NCBI GenBank assembly: GCA_031290855.1
Contig: JAISLM010000084.1
Coordinates: 1-25,945 of the forward strand
DNA from: Spirochaetaceae bacterium
GTDB lineage: Bacteria; Spirochaetota; Spirochaetia; Treponematales; Breznakiellaceae
Length of the DNA: 25,945 nt
Reading direction: 5' to 3'
Part shown: positions 14,238 through 22,387 of the stretch, piece by piece
Layout: each line of letters starts with the position of its first letter
How positions within the stretch are numbered: position 1 is the first letter of the stretch
The notes under the pieces: model-generated
What the model was told of the DNA's origin: nothing
The model's database searches: none
What the model saw: the letters and a program-made list of their open reading frames with translations, nothing else
Made by a program: the position numbers and the translations under genes

Positions 14238-14941
14238 TCCGAGATCACCGTTTCGAGTGCGACCTCCATCATGTGTGTAAAAGACACCTGCCGCTCGTAG
14301 GCGTTGGTTTCTTCATGGCTTACAAGGCTGTCGGAGATCGTAAGGATAGTCAGGGCCTCGCGGCCGTACTTGGCGGCAAGCGTGTACAGTTCGGCGCATT
14401 CCATCTCTATGGCTAGGCAGCCGTATTTCGCCCACAGCTTCCATTCGTCCGGGTCGTCCCTGTAGAACCGATCGGTTGTTACCACGGGTCCCACAAAAGG
14501 ACTCAAGCCCAGGGAGCAGGCGATCCGGTAGGCCGTATCCAGCAGCCTGAAGGATGCGGCGGGCGCGTAGTGCCGCCCGCCGAAACGCATCCCGTTAGTT
14601 CCCGAGTCGCTGCTTGCCGTCATCGCGAACACCAGATCGCGAACACAGATATTAGGCTGAATAGAGCCCGCCGTCCCTGTCCGGATAGCCCGCTTCACGC
14701 CGAAATCGCGGAACAGTTCGTTGGCGTATATAGAAATCGACGGCGTTCCCATGCCCGTCCCCTGCACGGACACGCGCCTGCCCTTGTAAAGGCCGGTATA
14801 GCCGTACATATTCCGCACCGAATTGTAGCGTAGCGCGTCCGAAAGAAAGTTTTCCGCAATGAACTGCGCCCGCAGCGGATCTCCCGTCAGCAGCACCAAC
14901 TCCGCGACATCCTCCGCTTTCGCATCAATATGAACCGACAT
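14234..14941 (-). CDS. deoD: Purine nucleoside phosphorylase, DeoD type
   Basis: 235 residues, the standard size of the hexameric DeoD family. It splits purine (deoxy)nucleosides with phosphate to base and ribose-1-phosphate for salvage. Motifs: LLTGDPLRAQFIAENFL, GTGMGTPSISIYANEL (the phosphate/ribose region), AIRTGTAGSI, IEMECAELYTLAA (ribose contact) and LTISDSLV, which holds the catalytic Asp. AAGGAG precedes ATG 14941 by 8 nt. A possible extended -10 (TGGTATTAT) lies about 105 bp upstream, but without a convincing -35. The stop codon is supplied by the double-hairpin repeat that begins at the end of the gene. Confidence 0.96.
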   Translation of the reverse strand: MSVHIDAKAEDVAELVLLTGDPLRAQFIAENFLSDALRYNSVRNMYGYTGLYKGRRVSVQGTGMGTPSISIYANELFRDFGVKRAIRTGTAGSIQPNICVRDLVFAMTASSDSGTNGMRFGGRHYAPAASFRLLDTAYRIACSLGLSPFVGPVVTTDRFYRDDPDEWKLWAKYGCLAIEMECAELYTLAAKYGREALTILTISDSLVSHEETNAYERQVSFTHMMEVALETVISE

Positions 14942-15189
14942 AACAACACTCCTTGGCCATCCGTAGATCTTAACATAAACATACAGGCAATTTGCAGGGG
15001 CTCGCCGCGGCCCGCTACGCGGTCTTCCGCTAAACCCATCCCTGGGGATAATACCATAAAATTATCGCAAGAACCATCCTCTCCAACCGCCGATTTTCGC
15101 TATTCCCCGCAGGCGGCTGAATAGTTACAGGCTTTCTTTATACCAGGTTTACAGTGCCTTATGTGCAGTTGGGCTATTTTATAATATCG

Positions 15190-15219
15190 AGCTTTTCCCA
15201 AAACCCGGCTGGTTTTGAT
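15190..15219 (+). repeat. Solo terminus of the MITE-like family
   Basis: GAGCTTTTCCCAAAACCCGG followed by CTGGTTTTGATGAA closely matches the reverse complement of the right end of the element at 409-625. I see no matching opposite end nearby, so it appears to be a decayed or rearranged copy. Confidence 0.55.
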
Positions 15220-15221
15220 GA

Positions 15222-15345
15222 ACCTCCCCGCCACAAAACAGCGTCAAGCTGTTTTGCTTGACGTTCTACCGCCTTCTTAACCCCAAAAGGAAGGGATAAG
15301 GCGGGGTATCTTGTAAGCGATGCATTATCTACGAGGTTCGATCGG
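15222..15345 (-). repeat. Modular interspersed repeat, copy 4 (inverted)
   Basis: On the minus strand it carries the ACAAGATACCCCGC segment followed by the CCGCCTTATCCCTTCC module and the AACGTCAAGCAAAACAGC module, in a different order from copies 1 and 3. Confidence 0.55.
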
Positions 15346-15570
15346 CTGATGAAACCATCTCCCTTGAGCGCGCCCCGGGAGTTTGCCGCGCTTTGCGCGT
15401 AAACCCACAAAAACCGCCGGTCAGGCGATTTTTTACCCCCCAAACTCCATCGGACCAAAGGTCCGCAGCAGCCCGATAACCGGAGATTTTTTGCGGCGTC
15501 AAGCGCGAAAAATCCACAAGTGTAGCAGGCTGCCAGGGAAGCCCCCGGCCGGCGCCCCCTCCCGTTCGCC

Positions 15571-16062
15571 ATGACCGGACGGGCCTGCCTGCCGCCGATA
15601 AAACGGGCTCCCTTCTGCCACGCCCGTCATTGCGGTTCCGGCGTCTGGAATGCCGGCGCGGCCCTTACCGGCAAGACGATCGTCGCCGCGCTGAAATCAG
15701 TGGGGGAAAACCGGCAGGAGGCGGTGCTCTGGCTGAAAGGATTGCCGCCCGTACCGGCGGCAGGGGAATCCTTCCTCCTGGCGGATTCGGCCCGCGTGAT
15801 GAGCGCGCCGGAACATCCGGAGGTGAACGCGAAAGGCTGCGCTATATCATACCGGTCAGGCGGGACAAGAGGCAGATAGACTATAGTCCTCCGGGGGACG
15901 GGGAGTCCGGGGCGAAGCGCGGCAGTTTCGCCTGGCAGGGCAGAAACATCCTGTACTACCGGTACGAGGCTGTGGGCAGAGGACAGAAAGCTGCCCGCCA
16001 AAGCCGGAATAGACTACCTGAATGGGCGGGGTTAGGGCTTAATAGCGTCTACCCAACGGAGT
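15571..16062 (+). pseudogene. IS4-like transposase remnant, frameshifted
   Basis: Two consecutive frames give parts of one IS4-family (DDE) transposase. Frame 1 to about 15835 ends LLADSARVMSAPEHPEV, where a first catalytic Asp region would lie. The frame three phase from about 15840 reads RLRYIIPVRRDKRQIDYS and then GSFAWQGRNILYYRYE, matching the YIIPLRRNS-x-LIDY stretch typical of this family. Between them most of the central catalytic region seems deleted. No complete ORF, no clear terminal inverted repeats. The family assignment is from memory of the conserved stretch; a homology search would settle it. Confidence 0.55.
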
Positions 16063-16085
16063 AAAGTCCCCATGCCGGGCGTACT

Positions 16086-16117
16086 AAAAAAAGCCCCGGC
16101 ACGGTCTGTGCCGGGGC
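16086..16117 (-). terminator. Rho-independent terminator of the formate dehydrogenase gene
   Basis: A perfect 10-bp stem GCCCCGGCAC/GTGCCGGGGC with a 5-nt loop. On the minus strand it is followed by seven T residues. It lies 76 nt beyond the stop codon of the gene at 16193. Confidence 0.9.
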
Positions 16118-16153
16118 AATCGTCCCGTACCTGAAGTCTATACAACATCAGGG

Positions 16154-16180
16154 AAGCCGCTACGCGCAACAAAGCGGCTT
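16154..16180. other. Hairpin in the formate dehydrogenase 3' leader
   Basis: AAGCCGCT (16154-16161) pairs with AGCGGCTT (16173-16180) around an 11-nt loop, between the stop codon and the terminator. There is a short T run on the plus side only, so it is not a terminator for the minus-strand gene. It might protect the mRNA 3' end. Confidence 0.4.
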
Positions 16181-16192
16181 TTGCAAAAATGT

Positions 16193-18385
16193 TTAAACGG
16201 ACACGCCCTTTCTTTTTACATCAACGCGCATCTTGGTTCTTATGTCCGTTAAAGACTTGTTCACCGTTTCCCACGCCTCTTTCTGGTCGTTAATCTTTTC
16301 GACTTTGCAGGCGCAATACTTGTATTCCGGCGTCTTGCTGGTCGGGTCTAGTACGGCGTTGGTAAGCTCGTTGCAGGCGCCGATCCACCACTGGTAGGTC
16401 ATGTACACCGCACCTTTCCTGACGCGCTCGGTAACGTTGGCACGGGTGATAACCGAGCCGCGTTTCGAGCTTATCCTGACTAGCTCGCCGTGCTTCACGT
16501 CAAGCGCGTTCGCGTCCGCAGGGGAAATCTGCACCCAGCCCGGCTCGTCCTCAAGGTTGCGCAATGTCCGGCAGTTGCCGGTCATAGTGCGCACAGAATA
16601 GTGGCCGACTTCGCGGACGGTACACAGGGCGAGTGGATAGTCTTTGTTTTCCAGCTCACTGGGCGGCCGCCAGTCGGTGGCGAAGAATTTAGCCTTGCCG
16701 TCCGGGTTGGCGAATTTGCCTTCTTTGTGCAGATAGACCGTTCCGGTATCCTGTTCCCCCTTGTCGCGGCACGGCCACTGGATACAGCCGTGTTTTTCGA
16801 TCTTCTCGTAAGTAGCGCCGGCAAAACCGGGACAAAGAGCGATCAATTCGTTCCAGATTTCCTGCGTGTTCTTGTACTTCATCGGGTATCCCATCGCGTT
16901 GGAAAGGAGGCTGATGATTTCCCAGTCGGTCTTGACATCCCCTTCCGGCTCGATGATCTTGCGTATCCTCTGAAATCCCCTGTCGCAACAGGTGTAGACG
17001 CCCTCATGCTCGCACCAGCCAGTAGCCGGTAGAATCACGTCTGCGTACTGGCCGGTCTTGTTCATATAGATGTCCTGAAGCACGACAAACTCGCATTTCT
17101 CCAGCGACTCCCGCACCTCCGCCAAATCCGGATCGGACTGGGCAGGATCCTCGCCCATCACGTAGTAGGCGTGAATCTGCTTTGCCGGCTCCTTCTCGTG
17201 CAACACCTGGTGCGGCACCATCGTCAGCGTGATGCCGGGCTGGTCTGAAAGTTTCACGCCCCAGGCTTTCTCGAACTTTGCCCGTATTTCCGGCACGGTA
17301 ACGCTCTGGTAACCCGGGTAGACGTTTGGCAGGGCCCCCATGTCGCAGGCCCCCTGCACGTTGTTCTGCCCGCGCACCGGGCCTATACCCGTCGAGGGCC
17401 GGCCAAGGTTGCCGGTCATGATTGTCAGGTTCGCAAGCCCCTTCACGACGTCCACCGCCTGTCCGAACTGGCAGACGCCCATGCCGTAAAGGATCATCGA
17501 GCGGCCGCTAGTGGCGTACATCCGCGCCGCGCGCCTGATCTCTTCCGCAGCGATCCCCGTCTGCGCGGACACGCTTTCGGGAGTGTATTTTTTTATTACT
17601 TCCTTGAACTGGTCAAAATCGTTGGAGTGTTTTTCGATGAAGTCGTAGTTGCACAGCCCCTCTTCCAGAATGACGTTTGCCAGCGCGTTGACCAACAGGA
17701 GGTTGGTACCGCCTTTTAGTTGCAGATGAACATCCGCGATGCGGGCGGTCTCGATGATCCGGGGATCAACACAAATTATCTTGGCGCCCTTTTCTTTCGC
17801 GCGCACGATACGCCGGGCGACAATCGGGTGGGAATCGGCGCCGTTATAGCCGAATACCAGCAGAAGGGCGGCGTCCTCTATTTCGGGAACGCCCATCGTC
17901 ATCGCGCCTGAACCAAATGAATACTGTAGACCCGCTACAGAAGGAGCGTGTCATATACGTGCGCAGTGATCGACATTGTTAGTGCCGATCGCCGCGCGCA
18001 TGAACTTCTGCATTATATAGTTGGCCTCGTTTCCGGGCCCCCTGGCCGATCCCGTTCCCATGATCGCGTTGGGCCCGTATTTTTTCTTGATTTCCGTGAG
18101 ACGGCGGGCCGTATACGCGATCGCCTCGTCCCATTCGACCTCTTCCAGCGCACCGCCTTTACCGCCCTTGCGAATCATCGGCTTCCGCAGCCGCTTGCTG
18201 ATAATCTGCGGATCATTCAAATAATCCCAGCCGTACCAGCCCTTCAAACACGCCTTGCCGTCGTTTGTCCTGCCCAATGTGGGCCGCACGTCAAGAATCT
18301 TGTTCGCTTCCTGGTCTACCGTGAACAACAGTTGACACCCTGCGCCGCAGTAGGCACAGGTGGTCTGGATTTCTTTTACTGCCAT
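16193..18385 (-). CDS. fdhF: Formate dehydrogenase catalytic subunit, selenocysteine-containing
   Basis: A single 730-residue protein when the in-frame TGA at 17953-17951 is read as selenocysteine (Sec145); E. coli FdhF is 715 residues with Sec140. It oxidises formate to CO2 (or the reverse) at a Mo/W-bis-MGD site. N-terminal [4Fe-4S] ligands are Cys10, Cys13, Cys17 and Cys46. Residues before the TGA (RAAIGTNNVDHCARI) and after it (HAPSVAGLQYSFGSGAM) continue the FdhF pattern, as do PVRGQNNVQGACDMGALP, ILPATGWCEHEGV and MTYQWWIGACNEL. AGGAGGAA lies just before ATG 18385. The gene has its own promoter and terminator and no adjacent electron-transfer subunit, like the FDH-H type of formate hydrogenlyase or CO2 reductase systems. 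Automated callers would split it in two at the TGA. Confidence 0.96.
17924..17953 (-). promoter_or_regulatory. Sec codon (TGA) and bacterial SECIS-like hairpin
   Basis: TGA at 17953-17951 is followed after 10 nt by CTGTAG-CGGGT-CTACAG (minus strand 17940-17924), a perfect 6-bp stem with a 5-nt apical loop containing GGGT. Bacterial SECIS elements sit in the coding region immediately after the UGA with a similar distance and a G-U-containing loop (E. coli fdhF is the model). It should recruit SelB with Sec-tRNA. Together with conserved coding on both sides this argues against a simple nonsense mutation. Confidence 0.88.
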
Positions 18386-18431
18386 ATATTCCTCCTGTAA
18401 GTTTTAGCTCTTTTTAGCCTATTTAATGAGA

Positions 18432-18460
18432 ATAATACCACTGTATCCACCCAAACGCAA
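18432..18460 (-). promoter_or_regulatory. Promoter of the formate dehydrogenase gene
   Basis: Minus strand TTGCGT (18460-18455), 17-nt spacer, TATTAT (18437-18432) with the extended motif TGG just before it. The expected TSS near 18425 gives a leader of about 40 nt with AGGAGGAA. Confidence 0.65.
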
Positions 18461-18547
18461 GCAATTTGTTCACGCACGCCAGCGGGTTTAAAATACACGG
18501 GTAGCTTAGGGGTTATCCGGAAATTTTGCCAGGTTCAGCTTGATTCT

Positions 18548-18700
18548 ATGAATTGGTTTATGGAGGGGGAAGTCTCCCCCTACGCCCGCACTCTGGCAGC
18601 TGCGCTGCCGCCGTTGCGGGCTACCCCCACTGCGGGGGCTCCACCCCCGCAGCGCCCCCGCCGGGGGTTACCCCCCCCCCCCCCGCAGGGCGTCGGGTTT
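18548..18700. repeat. GC-rich low-complexity block with a run of 14 C
   Basis: A block of short inverted and G/C-run segments (CCACCCCCGCAGCGCCCCC, CCGCCGGGGG, and C14 at 18671-18684). No recognisable gene. The homopolymer is a potential slippage site but sits about 290 bp before the formate dehydrogenase start, outside its promoter. Confidence 0.7.
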
Positions 18701-18850
18701 TTATTCGCAGCGGGGTCTGCTCCCCCGCCCTTCAGGGCGGTTATAATTGGTAATACCAACAAAAAATGGCAGTAGTCCCCACAGGTGATAAATTTTCGCA
18801 TCCGATAGAACCTCTTAGCTGATTCAATGCCTACAAGATGCCCTGCCCTT
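18701..18850 (+). repeat. Modular interspersed repeat, copy 5
   Basis: Starts TTTATTCGCAGCGGGG and contains the CTGCTCCCCCGCC hairpin, the ATAAATTTTCGCATCCG module and ACAAGATGCCCTGCC; lacks the AACGTCAGGC module present in copies 2-4. Confidence 0.65.
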
Positions 18851-18863
18851 AAGTGCCGGGAGG

Positions 18864-18931
18864 TTTATTCGCAAAGTCTGGTTTAATACCCCGCCGAACC
18901 TTCGGTTCGCGCTTGCCGCGCTGAGGCTCAT
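18864..18931 (+). repeat. Double-hairpin repeat, best-conserved copy, at the recQ stop codon
   Basis: TTTATTCGCAAAGTCTGG, TTTAATACCCCGCCGAACC, TTCGGTTCGCGCTTGCCGCG, CTGAGGCTCAT. Hairpin 1 is CGAACC-TTC-GGTTCG; hairpin 2 is GCGC-TTGCC-GCGC. Read on the minus strand, its ATGAGCC end overlaps the recQ stop TAA, giving TAATGA. Confidence 0.85.
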
Positions 18932-20496
18932 TAACAAATCTTGTTTTTCCAAGGGAAAAACCCGATCCGCCTGAGACGCCCCATCTTTATGAGTGAGCTT
19001 ACGGCACGGTTCGCCTCGGCCTGTGTCCAGAGAACGGACGCGGCGGCACCGGGACCGTGGGATGCCAATATGACCGACGCTTCCTCAAGCGTATAGCAGC
19101 GCCTGTTCCTGCGAAAGAAAGCGGCAAGCGGCTCTTCCTCGCGCAAGGTTGACCGGGACCTTCCGGCGCATACATCGCAACATTCGGTTTCAGGCTTTTC
19201 TCCGCCGCCTTCGTAGTTAAGCAGCCTCAAAAGCTTCTCCCGCCTGCAACAGGCCGTGTCGCGGGCATACTCAAACAGGCCGGCAAGACGTTTTCTGTCC
19301 GCGTCGGTTTTTGTCCGGCCCAAAGCGGCCTCATCGTCAGGCCCCCACAACAGGAATGCTCGTGAAAAAGCGCCGTCCCGCCCGGCACGGCCCGACTCTT
19401 GCAGGTAGGCTTCCACGGAGGGCGGGCAGTCGCGGTGTATAACGGTACGTATGTTCGGTTTGTCCACGCCCATCCCGTAGGCGCAGGTGGCGACTAGCGT
19501 CCCTTCGGCGCTCGAAAAGAACCATCTTTCAACCTCGGTTTTTTCGGCGCGTTCGAGTCCTGCGTGGTAAAAACGAATCTCGCTGCTCCGCAGACTGTTA
19601 CGCAGGTAGCGGGCAAGATTTTCCGTACCGTGCCGGGAAGAGCAGAACACGATCGCGGGGCGGGAGGAGGCGGCAAGCAGGTCGCGGACGGCAAGATCGC
19701 GTAGTATCGCGCCCTGAGCCGCATACGCGATGTTTGGACGGTCGGGGTTGCCTACAATATGATGTGCGCCGACCCCGCCAAAAACGTAGCGGCCTATCTT
19801 TTCCAGCACCGGCGCTGAAGCGGTGGCGGTAAACGCTGTAACTAGCGGCGCGTTGGCGGCCTCAATTATCCGGCTGATTTCAAGGTAGGCCGGCCTAAAA
19901 CTTTCACCCCACTCGCTTACACAGTGCGCCTCGTCGATTACGATGTGGACTATGCCCATTTCCGGCAGCCTTTTAAGCAGGTTTTCTGTCAAAAGCACCT
20001 CAGGGTTGGCAATAATGAAGCGACTTTCGCCATTTGCCAGTTTTTCCATGATTGCGGCACGTTCCCCCGCGCTTTGACCGCCGCGCAGTATCACCGGCGC
20101 GAAATTCTTTTCCATCAGGCGGCGTTCCTGATCCGCCATCAGAGAAAGAATAGGATATATTACTAGTGTGGGGCCGTCCATCAGCATCGCGGGCAGTTGA
20201 AAGCAGAGGGATTTACCCGCACCGGTGGGTAGTATAACGATTTGCCGCCCCAGCGCCGCCCTGTCGCCGTCTAAAGCGCCCGCGCCGTCCTCCTCATTCA
20301 AACCCTTCGCCACCGCTTCTTCGCCGGAAGTTTCCGCCTCGCCGTACACTAGTTCCCAGCGAAGCTTTACGCCGGATGCCTCCGCCGCCTCGATTATGTT
20401 GCATACGACAAGCCGCTGGTACGGAAAAAGATAATCCAGTCCGAACAGCTTTTTTACCGCGACCTGAATAGGGTCGCCAAAATCATTGTTTTCCAT
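18931..20496 (-). CDS. recQ: RecQ-family ATP-dependent DNA helicase
   Basis: 521 residues from ATG 20496, which has TGGAGGG 4 nt upstream; 28 further open codons upstream lack support. It unwinds DNA 3' to 5' in recombination and repair. Motif I LPTGAGKSLCFQLPA (Lys near residue 95), motif II VIDEAHCVSEWGESFRP (about 187-190) and motif VI QESGRAGRDG are intact, as is YGMGVDKPNIRTVIH. The RecQ-C-terminal zinc knuckle is visible: TACCRREKLL, then CCDVCAG. The usual C-terminal HRDC domain (E. coli RecQ has 609 residues) is missing, so this is a short RecQ. The last residues run into the double-hairpin repeat. Confidence 0.95.
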   Translation of the reverse strand: MENNDFGDPIQVAVKKLFGLDYLFPYQRLVVCNIIEAAEASGVKLRWELVYGEAETSGEEAVAKGLNEEDGAGALDGDRAALGRQIVILPTGAGKSLCFQLPAMLMDGPTLVIYPILSLMADQERRLMEKNFAPVILRGGQSAGERAAIMEKLANGESRFIIANPEVLLTENLLKRLPEMGIVHIVIDEAHCVSEWGESFRPAYLEISRIIEAANAPLVTAFTATASAPVLEKIGRYVFGGVGAHHIVGNPDRPNIAYAAQGAILRDLAVRDLLAASSRPAIVFCSSRHGTENLARYLRNSLRSSEIRFYHAGLERAEKTEVERWFFSSAEGTLVATCAYGMGVDKPNIRTVIHRDCPPSVEAYLQESGRAGRDGAFSRAFLLWGPDDEAALGRTKTDADRKRLAGLFEYARDTACCRREKLLRLLNYEGGGEKPETECCDVCAGRSRSTLREEEPLAAFFRRNRRCYTLEEASVILASHGPGAAASVLWTQAEANRAVSSLIKMGRLRRIGFFPWKNKIC

Positions 20497-21024
20497 AAAC
20501 CCTCCAGTTATATATGTGCGCGGCGTTGCGTTTTGCTTTAATTCCTCGTTATCTGAAAGAAAAAGCCCATGCCTCCGCACTAAGTCTAGGGGACACCCCT
20601 CTCACAGAGGCCGATGGAGGTGTTGGCTGCCGTGCAGTTCCCTCCTGCCGTCCAAAGGCGCACCTTGCCTTTGGAACTGCCTTATCCCTAAAACCCCGCC
20701 TTATTCTTCCGCTTGCGGCTGGCGCCAACGGCACGCCCGCATACCGGCAAACCGCTTACGCGGTTTGCCCCCGGACAGCTCGCCGGCTACCCCCATTACT
20801 CGGTTCTTTAAATTCTTGTCTGGCAATGATTTACAGTAGGAGGCCGTGAAACCGGGGCCCCTTAAAGTTTTCGTTGATCTACGATGCTCTTTTGCCCTCT
20901 GCGAGATTCACGTTACCGGCAACGTTGAGGGGAGGGACGGGGCCGGCATATACGTCTATGCGGATCGCGTTCGGGGAATGCGGACAGCGTTCACTCCTTC
21001 GGGACCCGCGCCCCAGACCCGGTC
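20497..21024. other. Intergenic stretch without a supported gene
   Basis: About 530 bp between recQ and the lipoprotein gene. It holds a hairpin AAACCGC-TTAC-GCGGTTT near 20751-20769 and patches resembling the modular repeats. An open frame from GTG 20846 has AGGAGG only 2 nt upstream, runs into the repeat at 21025, and its product (start MKPGPLKVFVDLRCSFALCE) is unrecognised; it may be a decayed fragment. Confidence 0.4.
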
Positions 21025-21092
21025 TTATTCGCAAAGTCTGGTTTTAATACCCCGCCGAACCTTAGGTGCGCGCTTGCCGCACGGAGGCTCAT
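21025..21092 (+). repeat. Double-hairpin repeat, copy downstream of the lipoprotein gene
   Basis: TTATTCGCAAAGTCTGG, TTTTAATACCCCGCCGAACC, then TTAGGTGCGCGCTTGCCGC and ACGGAGGCTCAT. Stems have mutations (GGTGCG, GCAC), so the copy is diverged. It ends 26 bp before the stop codon of the adjacent minus-strand gene. Confidence 0.8.
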
Positions 21093-21117
21093 CCCCGCGC
21101 TTTTTTGGGGAAAGGCG

Positions 21118-22287
21118 CTAGTCCGGCAGCTTTTCGTAAAATGTTAGCTTCCCGTGAGCGTCCCGACCCGGCAGGGCGGAGCGGAATACCGAGAGCGTGT
21201 CCTCAAACTTTACGTCAATTTTCGCGCTGTTCATGTAGTAGCCGGGCGACAGCACGTAAACACGGTCGCTCTTGAAGGCTTTGAACAGGGAGAAAAGCGG
21301 GCTCTCCGCCAGCAGCGCGGCCTTGTCCGGGGTGTAGCGGATCATCGAATTGTAGATCAGGATGTCCGCGTCCCTGGCCTTGTCGAAAAACTCCTCCGGC
21401 GTGATACGCAAGGTGCCGCCGCCCGTGCCTTCCTCCAGAAAATAGCGACCGCCCGCCTTCCGGTACTCGCGGGCCGTGACCGAATCGCCGCCCTGCGCGT
21501 AAACCACGCCGCCGTAAACGCTGCCGCAGGCGACGAGCGGCATCTCGTCCTCTGGAATATCCGCCGCAAGCTTGACAAGCCCGTCGAGCCGCGCCGTCTG
21601 CCTCCTGAAAACGGCGTCCGCCTTGTCGTCCCTGTTGTAAAAGGCGGCTATGAATTTGATCCACTCAAGCGAAGCGTAGTTTGAATCCTCCAGCCACTCG
21701 CCAAGCACCGCATAGTTAAGGCCCGCCTCGTCAAAGCGCGCGAAAATGTCGCCCGCGCCGGGGTTCACGGTGCCCGCAAATATGATGTCGGGCCGCAGCC
21801 GTATCACCGCCTCGATGTCCAGCGAACCCCAGTTGTTCTGCGCGATGTACTGTATCCTGCCGCTCCGCAGCCCGTCCGTGACCGGCCCTATCACCCATTC
21901 CTCCGCCGGTATCGTGACGGCGGCCACGCTGTCGTAAAGGCCCTCGTCGCCCAGCGCTTCCAGGAGCCCGACGTGCGTGGTCGACATGAAGAAGCCCCTC
22001 CGCACCGGCGTCCGCACGATAAGGTCCGCTTCCATGGGCGGCACTTTAGCGCCTTCAGGCACGAGGAGGCAGCGCCTGCCGTCGTAGTCCGTTACGAGCT
22101 TCACGCCGTCCGGCAGGTAGTCAAGGCTGAAATGCCTGGCGTAACGTACGGCGAGGCCGTCAGAATCCGTCGCGCCCGCCTCTTCCCGCTCCCCTTTCTT
22201 CGCACACCCCGACCAAAACGCGCACACAAGCAGCAGCAGTAGTCCCGCCCGCTCCGCGAAGAAGCCCGTATTCCCCTTTTTTTTCAT
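21118..22287 (-). CDS. Periplasmic binding lipoprotein of a metal-chelate/cobalamin-type ABC transporter
   Basis: 389 residues from ATG 22287 (MKKKGNTGFF), chosen because the signal sequence starts there; GGGGG lies 7 nt upstream. The signal core LLLLLVCAFWSGC carries a lipobox with Cys ~28, so the mature protein is a lipoprotein facing the periplasm. The bilobed class III fold (FepB/BtuF) is suggested by MSTTHVGLLEALG, VTIPAEEWVIG, SLDIEAVIRLRPDIIFAG and ADILIYNSMIRYTP. Ligands of the family are Fe-siderophores, haem or cobalamin; which one cannot be told. No permease or ATPase gene is adjacent, so it is an orphan binding protein here. The C-terminus KLTFYEKLPD is intact. Confidence 0.88.
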   Translation of the reverse strand: MKKKGNTGFFAERAGLLLLLVCAFWSGCAKKGEREEAGATDSDGLAVRYARHFSLDYLPDGVKLVTDYDGRRCLLVPEGAKVPPMEADLIVRTPVRRGFFMSTTHVGLLEALGDEGLYDSVAAVTIPAEEWVIGPVTDGLRSGRIQYIAQNNWGSLDIEAVIRLRPDIIFAGTVNPGAGDIFARFDEAGLNYAVLGEWLEDSNYASLEWIKFIAAFYNRDDKADAVFRRQTARLDGLVKLAADIPEDEMPLVACGSVYGGVVYAQGGDSVTAREYRKAGGRYFLEEGTGGGTLRITPEEFFDKARDADILIYNSMIRYTPDKAALLAESPLFSLFKAFKSDRVYVLSPGYYMNSAKIDVKFEDTLSVFRSALPGRDAHGKLTFYEKLPD

Positions 22288-22387
22288 GATGATGCCCCCA
22301 TGTTTGGTGGTTTCCGCTACCATCATCACCCCGTATCATGTTTGTATCAATACCTCTCAGTATTTACAGATCTCAGCGTTGTAAGGA

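Larger units (their letters stand above)
14942..15570. other. Repeat-filled intergenic region
   Basis: About 630 bp. It holds an element end GAGCTTTTCCCAAAACCCGG (15190-15209) matching the termini of the MITE-like elements at 409-625 and 3651-3808, and an inverted modular repeat (15222-15345). A lone TATAAT (15180-15185) has no gene behind it. Open frames in 15174-15572 are translated repeat. Confidence 0.5.

Noticed and set aside
17903..17953. Reading the fdhF break as a frameshift or nonsense pseudogene
   Set aside because: The frame is unchanged, flanking residues match FdhF, and a SECIS-like hairpin follows the TGA.
18548..18775. Short open frames in the GC-rich block
   Set aside because: Low-complexity repeat with a C14 run; no ribosome site.
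20846..21121. Small gene from GTG 20846
   Set aside because: Ribosome site only 2 nt away, no recognised family, and its second half is the double-hairpin repeat.
22330..22387. Cobalamin or other riboswitch upstream of the lipoprotein gene
   Set aside because: No conserved riboswitch boxes or terminator hairpin could be recognised upstream of 22287.
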